Assembly: GCF_042408365.1 (NCBI RefSeq)
Contig: NZ_JBHOQJ010000132.1
Location: 1-9,524 of the forward strand
Source of the DNA: Thermoflexus sp042408365
Lineage (GTDB): Bacteria; Chloroflexota; Anaerolineae; Thermoflexales; Thermoflexaceae
Direction of reading: 5' to 3'
Length of the DNA: 9,524 nucleotides
The first letter of the stretch is position 1. Every line of letters begins with the position of its first letter. A program made the translations under genes and the position numbers. Shown piece by piece: positions 1 to 5,416 of the stretch. The notes beneath the pieces were generated by a model. The model did not search any database, was not told the origin of the DNA, and saw only the letters and a list, made by a program, of their open reading frames with translations.

Positions 1-987
1 CGCACGCTCTGGAACGTCGTCCGGGCCTGGGCGCGCGGGGAGCCCCTGCAGGCTGGATATGCCGATCACCCCGGATTGCGGGAGGCCTTGCGCCGGAGCC
101 TTCAGGAGCCTTGGGATGTAGTGCACATCGAACATCTCCGAGGTGCGGGGTTCGCTGGTGAGGTCCCCCCGGAGCGGCTGGTCTTCGATGCAGTGGATAG
201 CATCACCCGTCTCTTCGAGCAGGCCTGTATCCTGGCGCCGACAGCGAGGAGCCGATGGCTGGCGCGGCTGGAGCTCGAGCGAACCCGACGGTTTGAGGCC
301 CGCTGGTTATCGAGGTTTCCTCGCATCGTGATAACCTCCCAGGAGGACGCGACGGCCCTGCGGGGCCTGGCCCCGGACGGCCGGGCTTCGCTGGCTGTAA
401 TCCCAAACGGGGTGGATCTGGAATTCTTCCAGCCTCAGTCGGCTCCGAGAGATCCGGCGGCCCTGATCTTTACCGGGAAGATGAGTTACCACGCCAACGT
501 GGCGGCGGCGCTGGATCTCATCCGAGAGATCATGCCGCGGATCTGGGCGCGACGGCCAGACGTTCGGGTGCGGATTATTGGACGGAATCCCCCATCGCTC
601 CTCCGTCAAGCGGCCGGGGACCCCCGGGTGGAGGTGATCGGGACCGTCCCGGATCTCCGGCCCTATCTGGCCCGGGCCACCCTGGCGGTATGCCCTTTGC
701 GATATGCGGTTGGGATCCAGAACAAAGTTCTAGAGGCGATGGCGATGGGGACGCCGGTGGTGGCGACCCCGCTCGTGTTGGGAGGCCTCCAAGCGACCCC
801 GGGCCGGGATCTGGTGATCGCTAAGGAGCCGGAGGCCTTCGCGGAGGCGGTGGTGCGGTTGCTCGACAGTCCCTCGGAGCGGGCGGCCCTGGGCGCGGCC
901 GGCCGGGCCTATGTGGAGGCCTATCATCGGTGGGAGGCCATCGCGGAACAGCTTGAGGCCGTTTACTCGGGCTTCCCCCTAGGGTAA
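1..987 (+). CDS. Glycosyltransferase, GT-B fold (family 4-like), 5' end outside the window
   Basis: The frame is open from base 1 and ends with TAA at 985-987, so 328 codons of the 3' part are visible. A TTG at 76 could start it, but the frame upstream continues with a plausible glycosyltransferase sequence (ending AGYADHPGLREAL), so the gene very likely begins before the window. The N-terminal acceptor domain includes DVVHIEHLRG and FDAVDSITRLFEQ, the style of sugar transferases of the PEP-CTERM/EpsH-associated kind. The linker VIPNGVDLEFF leads into the nucleotide-sugar domain, with FTGKMSYHANVAAALD and the donor-binding stretch GIQNKVLEAMAMGTPVVATP near bases 712-771. By family it moves a sugar from an activated donor to a cell-surface or exopolysaccharide acceptor at the cytoplasmic face of the membrane; the substrate is unknown. 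It is convergent with the next gene, 21 bp away. Confidence 0.9.
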   Translation, partial: RTLWNVVRAWARGEPLQAGYADHPGLREALRRSLQEPWDVVHIEHLRGAGFAGEVPPERLVFDAVDSITRLFEQACILAPTARSRWLARLELERTRRFEARWLSRFPRIVITSQEDATALRGLAPDGRASLAVIPNGVDLEFFQPQSAPRDPAALIFTGKMSYHANVAAALDLIREIMPRIWARRPDVRVRIIGRNPPSLLRQAAGDPRVEVIGTVPDLRPYLARATLAVCPLRYAVGIQNKVLEAMAMGTPVVATPLVLGGLQATPGRDLVIAKEPEAFAEAVVRLLDSPSERAALGAAGRAYVEAYHRWEAIAEQLEAVYSGFPLG

Positions 988-1008
988 GCCTGGAAGGCCA
1001 TTTCGTTC

Positions 1009-1491
1009 CTATTCGGGGGAAGGCACGGCGCCCCAACGGACGATCCGCTGGATCCGGATCCAGATCACGGGAGGGCGATGGGCCAGGAGCTCCATGGCCT
1101 GGTATTGTGGGTATTTGGCCTCCAGGCGTCGCAGGGCCTCCGCGTGGCGCGCCCCTTTTCGGAGCAAGCGGGCGGTCCCGAACAGCATCACCCATCCCAG
1201 ACGGCTCCAGTCCTCGTCGTAGGTGTCCACGACCACGGCGATATAGGGGTTCGCCTGAAGATTGCGCACCCGTCGGAGCCGTTCCACCGGGACCCGCTTC
1301 GGTTTCTCGTCCAATGGGGTGAAGAGATCCCGGCCGTCACAGACGAAGCAGATGGGGACCACATGCGGGCGCCCCTGAGCGTCCGCCGTGGCCAGGTGGG
1401 CCACACGGGCCCGCTCTAAAAAGGCCAAGGTCGCCGCATCGATGGCTGCAGGTTTCCTCCGGTGTGGCGTTTTCTTCCTCTCATGGAACAA
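1009..1491 (-). CDS. PPOX-class flavin/F420-dependent enzyme (Rv0121-like split barrel)
   Basis: This 160-aa protein has the pyridoxamine-5'-phosphate-oxidase-like split-barrel fold. Recognisable segments are FLERARVAHLATADAQGRPHVVPI at the N-terminus (cofactor-binding strand), LDEKPKR, RVRNLQANPYIAVVVDTYDEDWSRLGWV and the C-terminal KYPQYQAMEL. These match the family named PPOX class F420-dependent enzyme, Rv0121 type; whether the cofactor here is F420 or FMN cannot be told from sequence. The start is TTG at 1491, preceded by AAGGGGTGA six bases upstream. An in-frame TGA lies inside that ribosome site, so no earlier start is possible. The start lies inside the last codons of the cupredoxin gene (11-bp overlap), which implies translational coupling. 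Its reaction is probably a flavin or deazaflavin redox step on an unknown small substrate in the cytoplasm. Confidence 0.88.
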   Translation of the reverse strand: MFHERKKTPHRRKPAAIDAATLAFLERARVAHLATADAQGRPHVVPICFVCDGRDLFTPLDEKPKRVPVERLRRVRNLQANPYIAVVVDTYDEDWSRLGWVMLFGTARLLRKGARHAEALRRLEAKYPQYQAMELLAHRPPVIWIRIQRIVRWGAVPSPE

Positions 1492-1825
1492 CGATGATCA
1501 CCCCTTTCATCATCTGGGCGTGGAAATCGCATTGATACCGATACTCGCCCGGCTGCGTGAACGTGTAGGTGGCGCGCTGGCCCGGCCGCAGGGGTGGGCT
1601 CTGCCAGTCGGCCCCGCTGAGGAAGTGAACGTTGTGGGTGAAGTTGTCCTCGTTGATCCACGTGACGGTCTCGCCCACCTTCATTTGAAGGGTGGGCGGG
1701 TCGAAGCGATAAGACTTCGGCATGCGAACCGTGGGGCCGGCGGGGACGCCGGCCGCAGGGGATGAAACCCCGCACCCGAGCCCCAGCAGCGCCCCCAGCA
1801 ACAGTCCGTAGATCGCTCGCTTCAT
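1481..1825 (-). CDS. Amicyanin-like blue-copper lipoprotein (cupredoxin)
   Basis: The protein is 114 aa from the ATG at 1825, chosen because GGGAG lies six bases upstream and a hydrophobic leader follows (MKRAIYGLLLGALLGLGC). An in-frame extension to 1870 has no such support. C18 follows a lipobox-like LGLG, which is not ideal (G at -3), so lipid anchoring is likely but not certain. The mature part is one cupredoxin domain. It has THNVHF with H64 as a copper ligand, then YQCDFHAQM, giving C99, H102 and M105, the C-x2-H-x2-M spacing of amicyanin. All four type-1 copper ligands are present. Proteins of this type carry single electrons between redox partners outside the membrane. Its end overlaps the PPOX-class gene, so the two are expressed together. 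No clear promoter is visible in the short leader. Confidence 0.9.
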   Translation of the reverse strand: MKRAIYGLLLGALLGLGCGVSSPAAGVPAGPTVRMPKSYRFDPPTLQMKVGETVTWINEDNFTHNVHFLSGADWQSPPLRPGQRATYTFTQPGEYRYQCDFHAQMMKGVIIVVP

Positions 1826-1876
1826 CGCGAACTCCCGTGGCTGGAAACGTTTTGCGCTTTGTTCTGCCAAAAGAGC

Positions 1877-1902
1877 GCCCGTCCCCTGTGCAAGGGGCGG
1901 GC
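1877..1902 (-). repeat. Imperfect GC-rich inverted repeat in the cupredoxin leader
   Basis: GCCCG-T-CCCCT pairs with AGGGGCGGGC around a five-base loop, with one bulged base. On the minus strand the stem is followed by GCTCTTTTGG, so it could be a second weak terminator after the hairpin at 1921-1952, an attenuator of the cupredoxin transcript, or an operator. Sequence alone does not decide. Confidence 0.4.
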
Positions 1903-1920
1903 AGGGCGACCAGAGAAAGG

Positions 1921-1952
1921 CCGAGCGGGGCAGTGGAAGCTGCCCCGCTCGG
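1921..1952 (-). terminator. Rho-independent-type terminator of the small membrane protein gene
   Basis: A perfect 13-bp stem (CCGAGCGGGGCAG and its complement) closes a six-base loop, TGGAAG. It lies 14 bases past the stop of the membrane protein gene. On the minus strand the stem is followed by CCTTTCTCT, a modest T-rich tail. It separates that gene from the cupredoxin-PPOX pair. Confidence 0.7.
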
Positions 1953-1966
1953 AGGTCCTTGTCCCC

Positions 1967-2266
1967 TCACGCCCGCGCCCGGCGGGCGGCCAGGACCGCC
2001 TGGGAGATCCCGACGAACAACACGATGAAGGCTAGGAGATCGAGGACCTCCGCCAGGGTGTGGGCGAAGAGGACGACCGTGAGGTCGAGGTGATAGGTGA
2101 TGTAGAAGACCTCGGCCAGGGCGTAGAGGACGAACCCCCATCCGAACGTGGCGGCGCCGGCGCCGAAGCTCTGGTAGGCGAAGTAGGCGCCGATCAGAAA
2201 GGCCACCAGGTGGACCAGGATGAAAACAGCGGGAGGCAAGGCGTTGATAAACCCACCGAACGGCAT
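1967..2266 (-). CDS. Small three-helix membrane protein, unknown function
   Basis: From ATG at 2266 the protein is 99 aa. This start is preferred over in-frame ATGs further upstream because AAGGAGGG sits five bases before it and the upstream codons are rich in Arg/Pro/Gly without domain character. It is almost wholly hydrophobic, with three predicted membrane segments at about residues 8-28 (PAVFILVHLVAFLIGAYFAY), 38-56 and 65-90, and a short basic tail ARRARA that should face the cytoplasm. The middle segment contains GWGFVLYALAEVFYITYHLDL and the last one HTLAEVLDLLAFIVLFVG; the histidines and acidic residues within or near the helices are unusual but no known cofactor motif is seen. I do not recognise the family. 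A strong terminator follows, so it is probably transcribed alone. Confidence 0.72.
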   Translation of the reverse strand: MPFGGFINALPPAVFILVHLVAFLIGAYFAYQSFGAGAATFGWGFVLYALAEVFYITYHLDLTVVLFAHTLAEVLDLLAFIVLFVGISQAVLAARRARA

Positions 2267-2295
2267 GACGCCCTCCTTGGGTTGAGGTTCCATCC

Positions 2296-2317
2296 GCGGC
2301 GCGCCGGCCCGCGCCGC
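2296..2317. repeat. Short GC inverted repeat upstream of the membrane protein gene
   Basis: GCGGCGCG and CGCGCCGC flank a six-base loop CCGGCC, 30 bases upstream of the ATG at 2266. It could fold in the 5' leader of the membrane protein transcript. No clear -35/-10 pair was found in 2318-2449, so the promoter of that gene is unassigned. Confidence 0.35.
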
Positions 2318-2449
2318 TCCGCTTGGCTTACGGAGCTCTCCACCCTCCCTCGAGCGGCCGGGCCCGGGGGAGGGCCTTTGCACCCCTTTGGGTTTGATTG
2401 AGTTGCGTCAGACCGTGAACCCCAAATGCCCCCTAAGGTAAGGTTTAGA

Positions 2450-2464
2450 TGAGCGAAGCGCTCA
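2450..2464 (-). terminator. Possible weak terminator after the TrmB-family regulator
   Basis: TGAGCG and CGCTCA pair around a three-base loop, nine bases after the stop of the regulator gene. On the minus strand it is followed by TCTAAACCTTACCTTA. The stem is short and the T content only moderate, so this is tentative. Confidence 0.35.
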
Positions 2465-2472
2465 GCGGCCTG

Positions 2473-3285
2473 CTAAGCCTCCTTCCGAGCAAGCCGCCCC
2501 CGCACGGCCATCAGCAGCTTGCGGGTCCGCGGGCCCAGGGCGCGGATCCCGTTTCCTAGCTCCTCCACCGCAGTTGCGAGGGCGATGCTGTGCCGGATGT
2601 AATCCAGCAACAGGTCCACCAGCATGGGTTGGCGGGTCCGGATGCCCCGGGCCGCCGCCTCCCCCTGGATCTCCCCCGCCACCGCTTCTGCCTCGTCGGA
2701 CACCAGGATGAGCCAGCGGGCAGCGGCCGTAGGGGCGATCCGGTAGCGATAGAGCTGCCCTCGGCATCCCTCGCACGCCGTCGCGCAGGCCGCCAGACAT
2801 AGGGTGGTGATCCGGACCCCTCGGGATTCCGCGTGGGCCAACGACGTCGCCAGCGCCTGGGCTTCCGGCGGCCAGAGGGCGATCCAGATGGTGCGGGTCG
2901 CGCCTTCCAGGAGGGCCCGAGTGTGATCCAGAAGGGTGGGGTATCCCGAGAGGTTCCACACGGGCTCCGGTTGGGGCGAGGGGGCGAGGGCCTCCAAGGC
3001 CTTCTGCGCCGCAGCGAGGGCTTCCTCGAAGCGGTGATCCAATCGCCTCAGCAATTCCTTCGGCGGCACGGGGGTGTATCGGGCGCCCTCCGGCGTCTCC
3101 ACTCGCAGAACAGCCCCTCGCTCCTCCAGACGTTGGAGCACCTCGTAGATGTTCGGGCGAGGGATGCCCGAGCGCTTGGCCAGCTCGTAGCCCGTGAGGG
3201 GGCTCGCCTGCAAGAGGGCCACATAGGCCCGGGCCTCGTATTCGCTGAACCCTAGCTGCTGAAGCCGCTCCACCGCGTCGTCCAT
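2473..3285 (-). CDS. TrmB-family transcriptional regulator with a four-cysteine cluster
   Basis: The start is the ATG at 3285 because GGAG lies six bases upstream; an ATG four codons earlier (3297) has no ribosome site. The protein is 270 aa. Residues about 5-75 form the TrmB winged helix (LGFSEYEARAYVALLQASPLTGYELAKRSGIPRPNIYEVLQRLEERG), followed by a helical linker and a C-terminal effector domain that ends with YIRHSIALATAVEELG. TrmB proteins bind DNA as dimers and usually sense sugars. Here the effector domain carries C163, C167, C171 and C174 in LCLAACATACEGCRG, that is C-x3-C-x3-C-x2-C, which suggests a bound metal, an iron-sulfur cluster or thiol sensing instead; this is inference. It could control the neighbouring redox genes. 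Fragments of a paralogue with the same cysteine pattern lie just upstream. Confidence 0.9.
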   Translation of the reverse strand: MDDAVERLQQLGFSEYEARAYVALLQASPLTGYELAKRSGIPRPNIYEVLQRLEERGAVLRVETPEGARYTPVPPKELLRRLDHRFEEALAAAQKALEALAPSPQPEPVWNLSGYPTLLDHTRALLEGATRTIWIALWPPEAQALATSLAHAESRGVRITTLCLAACATACEGCRGQLYRYRIAPTAAARWLILVSDEAEAVAGEIQGEAAARGIRTRQPMLVDLLLDYIRHSIALATAVEELGNGIRALGPRTRKLLMAVRGRLARKEA

Positions 3286-3315
3286 CGGTCGCTCCATAAA
3301 GGGTTCTAAGACTTC

Positions 3316-3497
3316 CTATCCATCCGGCGCCAGTACCAGCCAGCGATTGCGCTCTTCGGGTGGCACGTAGTAGCGATAGATGTGCCCACGGCAGGCGCCG
3401 CATTCTCTAGTACAGGCCGCTAGGCAGCACGTCGTAATCGTCGCCCCGCGTTTCCGCGCTTCTCGGCGGCAGCGAGGTCTTCGGCCAGGATCAACGC
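3316..3497 (-). pseudogene. Middle fragment of a decayed TrmB-family paralogue
   Basis: On the minus strand, base 3497 onward reads ALILAEDLAAAEKRG, then after a frameshift near 3450 reads TTCCLAACTRECGACRGHIY, then RYYVPPEERNRWLVLAPDG and a TAG at 3318-3316. The intact regulator has TTLCLAACATACEGCRGQLY and RYRIAPTAAARWLILVSD at the matching place, so this is a homologous remnant of its effector domain. No winged-helix part is seen. The fragment begins directly at the stop codon of the secreted-protein gene and ends 30 bases before the start of the intact regulator. It is too broken to be translated as a unit. Confidence 0.82.
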
Positions 3498-3507
3498 CTA
3501 ACGCCTC
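3498..3507. repeat. Left copy of a 10-bp direct repeat CTAACGCCTC
   Basis: CTAACGCCTC occurs here and again at 4477-4486. The two copies are 979 bases apart and bracket the lower-GC gene and the C-terminal part of the TrmB remnant. On the minus strand this copy supplies the last codons and stop of the secreted-protein gene. Confidence 0.5.
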
Positions 3508-4163
3508 GTCTGGATAGTTCCTATGTTGAACCTGTCGGGGAACTGATTGATGATGCCGGTGCTGAGTAGGTCGGCCAGCTTCAGGATATGCTCGTGGGCC
3601 TTATCGAAGGCTTGAACATCATCCGCGAACTTGCCCTGGAGGCGGGCCACTGCCTCATCCAGTGTCAGGTCCAGGTGCATTTTCAATTCCGCCTTCATAT
3701 CGGCGAGCGGCCAGTTCTTCGGGTTGGCGCTGTTCAGGAAGGCTGCGATCTCATCTGCGTTGGCGTACCATAGCGCTGTGGCAGCATCCACCTTGGCGGC
3801 ATCGCCCGCTTTGGCAGCGGCTAGCAGGTCGGCAGCGATCAGGATGTGCTCCTTCAGCAGTGACGTCAGCTTGTTACCGGCGTCTTCCCCGTAGAAGGGC
3901 TTGATGGCATTGCCGATGTCAGTCTGATTATCCAGCAAGCGCTGCGCGGTTATGTCCTTATCCGGCAGGTCCGCGGCGACACTAACGATGTACAGGCGTG
4001 TCCAGGTCACGTGGTCCACCCACAGCTTGCGCATCGCATCGTGGAAGTCGAGGGCCGACGTCGTGGCTGCGGTGGAGGCGACCGGAGCGAAGGCGACCAG
4101 CGCGATGATAGCGATCAACAATGCCGCTGTCAGCCGTGCCGTGTTGAAACGTGAGGCATTCAT
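3498..4163 (-). CDS. Secreted all-helical protein of unknown function with conserved histidines
   Basis: The start ATG at 4163 has AAAGGAGG seven bases upstream. Of 221 aa, the first 30 or so are a clear Sec signal peptide (TARLTAALLIAIIALVAFAPVA) with likely cleavage after ASTA. The mature part looks like a four-helix bundle with recurring motifs: LWVDHVTWTR (H51), DNQTDIGNAIKPFYG, LLKEHI (H106), LWYANADEIAAFLNSANPKNW, MKAELKMHLDLTLDEAV (H163) and HEHILKLADLLSTGI (H190, H192). I know this motif set from unnamed proteins of Bacillus-type bacteria, some mislabelled as glycosyltransferases; there is no glycosyltransferase signature. The His/Glu/Asp spread over the helices could bind a metal, which is only inference. 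Its GC is visibly lower than its neighbours (34 of 60 in bases 3541-3600 against 46 of 60 in 7141-7200), suggesting transfer from elsewhere. Confidence 0.85.
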   Translation of the reverse strand: MNASRFNTARLTAALLIAIIALVAFAPVASTAATTSALDFHDAMRKLWVDHVTWTRLYIVSVAADLPDKDITAQRLLDNQTDIGNAIKPFYGEDAGNKLTSLLKEHILIAADLLAAAKAGDAAKVDAATALWYANADEIAAFLNSANPKNWPLADMKAELKMHLDLTLDEAVARLQGKFADDVQAFDKAHEHILKLADLLSTGIINQFPDRFNIGTIQTRR

Positions 4164-4205
4164 TTAGGTTCCTCCTTTCTTGCAGATGGGTTTGGGCTCT
4201 CCGCC

Positions 4206-4238
4206 CGGCGCGGTGGTGTTTCCGGCACCACCGCGCCG
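4206..4238. repeat. Perfect 13-bp inverted repeat in the leader of the secreted-protein gene
   Basis: CGGCGCGGTGGTG and its exact complement flank a seven-base loop (TTTCCGG). It lies 42 bases upstream of the ATG at 4163 on the transcript side. A smaller GGGC/GCCC hairpin adjoins it at 4194-4206. No T-run follows on the minus strand, so an attenuator, a stabilising 5' hairpin or a cassette-end structure are all more likely than a plain terminator. Confidence 0.6.
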
Positions 4239-4313
4239 ATTTACTATTTCTGGTCTTTCCCGGAAGCACCTCCTTACCGCAGCAAGCGGCGCATGTACTC
4301 CAGCCAGCCACCA

Positions 4314-4330
4314 GGCCCTGCTTCAGGGCC
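4314..4330. repeat. Small hairpin GGCCCTG-CTT-CAGGGCC
   Basis: A perfect 7-bp stem with a three-base loop lies 19 bases past the stop of the C-terminal TrmB remnant. It may be what is left of that gene's terminator; there is no T-run. The rest of the 4164-4526 interval holds only this, the 13-bp inverted repeat and the remnant. Confidence 0.35.
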
Positions 4331-4348
4331 GACGGACGCCGGCACCGA

Positions 4349-4521
4349 CTAGGTCTCCGGCCTGAGTAAGGCTTGCAGACGGCCGCCGAGATCGCTGACT
4401 AAGGCCGCCAGGGCGATGCTGTGACGAATATACCAACTGGTCAGTTCCGCGAGAAGACGTTGATAGGTGCGGATGGCTAACGCCTCTCCCCAGCCTCCTC
4501 AGCTAACATGTCGCTGCCAGG
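4349..4521 (-). pseudogene. C-terminal fragment of a decayed TrmB-family paralogue
   Basis: On the minus strand from 4474 the frame reads IRTYQRLLAELTSW, then YIRHSIALAALVSDLG, then GRLQALLRPET and a TAG at 4351-4349. The intact regulator has IRTRQPMLVDLLLD followed by YIRHSIALATAVEELG, so this is the end of a paralogue. Just upstream, in another frame, SDMLAEEAGE may continue the match (intact: SDEAEAVAGE), with a frameshift near 4478. On the minus strand this C-terminal piece lies 5' of the middle piece at 3316-3497, the reverse of the order in a working gene. Confidence 0.75.
4477..4486. repeat. Right copy of the 10-bp direct repeat CTAACGCCTC
   Basis: Identical to 3498-3507 and in the same orientation. 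It falls at the frameshift inside the C-terminal TrmB remnant. See the finding on the 979-base segment. Confidence 0.5.
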
Positions 4522-4526
4522 TCCTC

Positions 4527-5033
4527 TCACCGCGAGGCGCCCACCCGCATGCCGTGCCGATAAACCAACTCCCCGCCCAGGTAGTTGCCGAGGAGCAAAA
4601 GCCCTGTCCCCACAACGGCCAGGGCGAGGGGGAGCATCGCTGTGTGCGTTGCTCCCGCATCCTGGAGGCGGATCACAGCGCTCGCGGCGAACATGCCGGT
4701 CGCGCTTGCCTGAGCGATCAGATGCCGCCACCCCAGCTGGCGCTTCCGGGAACCCGGGACCGTGGGGAGGAAATCCAACAGGCCGGTGAAGATGGCGGGC
4801 ACGGCCAGCGCTAACCCGAGCAGCAAGTCGTACAGGGCAGCGCGGACGAGCGTCGGATCGGGGTGGATCCAGGAGAGGAGATCAAGCAGGAGGGCGGCCG
4901 GCCACAGCCCCGCCGGGAAGTGGACGAAGAGGGCGTGGCTGGGGTGCCCGAGGGGTTTGCCCTGGGCGATCTCCCGCAGTGTCCACCCACCCCCGATTGG
5001 CTTTCGGATCCACCCCAAGCCCCACCCTCCCAT
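4527..5033 (-). CDS. DUF2231 four-helix membrane protein
   Basis: From ATG at 5033 the protein is 168 aa. The start lies two bases past the stop of the upstream gene (TGACGATG), so translation is probably coupled; the ribosome site is weak, and a GTG two codons earlier is an alternative. Recognisable DUF2231 features are GHPSHALFVHFPAGLWPAAL (residues 29-48) and the C-terminal GNYLGGELVYRHGMRV (149-164). Four membrane helices are visible at about 34-54, 66-86, 103-122 and 132-150. DUF2231 proteins are found beside cytochrome, Rieske or other redox membrane proteins, but no reaction is established; the histidines H30, H38 and H160 could bind heme or metal (inference). It is the second gene of an operon with the small CxxCxC protein, under the promoter at 5276-5304. 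Confidence 0.85.
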   Translation of the reverse strand: MGGWGLGWIRKPIGGGWTLREIAQGKPLGHPSHALFVHFPAGLWPAALLLDLLSWIHPDPTLVRAALYDLLLGLALAVPAIFTGLLDFLPTVPGSRKRQLGWRHLIAQASATGMFAASAVIRLQDAGATHTAMLPLALAVVGTGLLLLGNYLGGELVYRHGMRVGASR

Positions 5034-5035
5034 CG

Positions 5036-5239
5036 TCACCGACCCCGGGCTTCGGGGTTCCAGACCCGGCTGCGGACCTCCCCCTGCCGCACCTTCTCCA
5101 TCGTTTCGGCCATGTTCCGCCAGACCTGCTCGACGGATAGGCCCTCCGCCTTCGCTGCCTCGACGAGGTGCTGCATCGTGATGTGGCGCGGGTCCCCATG
5201 CCCGGCGTCCGGCTCCATGCAACCGCACGAGAGACACAT
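5036..5239 (-). CDS. Small CxxCxC protein, unknown function
   Basis: This 67-aa protein starts at ATG 5239, with a strong AAAGGAGGTG four bases upstream. It begins MCLSCGCMEPDAGHGDPRHIT, so C2, C5 and C7 form a CxxCxC cluster, followed by DxxHGDPxxIT and a helical segment MQHLVEAAKAEGLSVEQVWRNMAETMEKV. I have seen short proteins of this build (MCxxCGC, then HGDPRxIT) in many Gram-positive and Chloroflexota genomes as hypotheticals; no function is established. The N-terminal cluster plus nearby H14 could bind zinc or iron, which is inference. It is the first gene of a tightly regulated operon, with the DUF2231 gene following after two bases. Confidence 0.83.
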   Translation of the reverse strand: MCLSCGCMEPDAGHGDPRHITMQHLVEAAKAEGLSVEQVWRNMAETMEKVRQGEVRSRVWNPEARGR

Positions 5240-5252
5240 GGCCCACCTCCTT

Positions 5253-5276
5253 TAGTAGTTGTTTAAGCAACTACTA
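5253..5276 (-). promoter_or_regulatory. 9-bp palindromic operator over the transcription start of the CxxCxC-DUF2231 operon
   Basis: TAGTAGTTG and CAACTACTA form a perfect inverted repeat with a six-base spacer TTTAAG. On the minus strand it begins on the last base of the -10 box and ends four bases before the ribosome site, so a bound dimer would block transcription. Size and symmetry suit a MarR- or ArsR-type winged-helix repressor; no such gene is in the window. Confidence 0.75.
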
Positions 5277-5304
5277 TTGTACGCAGGAAAGCCGGATCTG
5301 TCAA
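5276..5304 (-). promoter_or_regulatory. Near-consensus sigma70-type promoter for the CxxCxC-DUF2231 operon
   Basis: On the minus strand TTGACA (5304-5299) is followed after exactly 17 bases by TACAAT (5281-5276). The -35 box is perfect and the -10 box has five of six consensus bases. The predicted start falls inside the palindrome at 5253-5276, about 30 bases before the ATG. Confidence 0.85.
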
Positions 5305-5416
5305 GCGGGCCTCGGGCGGGTCCACGCAGCGGTCGGAGGTTTGGGGAGCGTCAAGGATCGAGGCGGGCGTCTCCTTTCGATAGTTTCGCGATAGACCTCC
5401 GGAACCCCCGCGAAGC

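Noticed and set aside
1848..1868. TTTGGCAGAACAAA as another FNR/CRP-like site upstream of the cupredoxin gene
   Set aside because: The half-sites TTTG and CAAA are separated by six bases rather than the eight of the other sites, and no -10 box follows at the right distance.
2462..3403. 313-codon open frame on the - strand in another frame of the TrmB gene
   Set aside because: The TrmB frame has a full winged helix and effector domain; this one is a Gly/Pro/Arg-rich shadow.
3982..4311. 109-codon open frame on the - strand starting MAGWSTCAACCGKE
   Set aside because: The cysteine-rich start looked interesting, but the frame runs through the leader hairpin and then out of frame into the secreted-protein gene; no ribosome site is seen.
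3498..4486. Integron gene cassette with attC sites
   Set aside because: Only one boundary fits GTTRRRY exactly, no paired inner boxes typical of attC were found, and no integrase is in the window.
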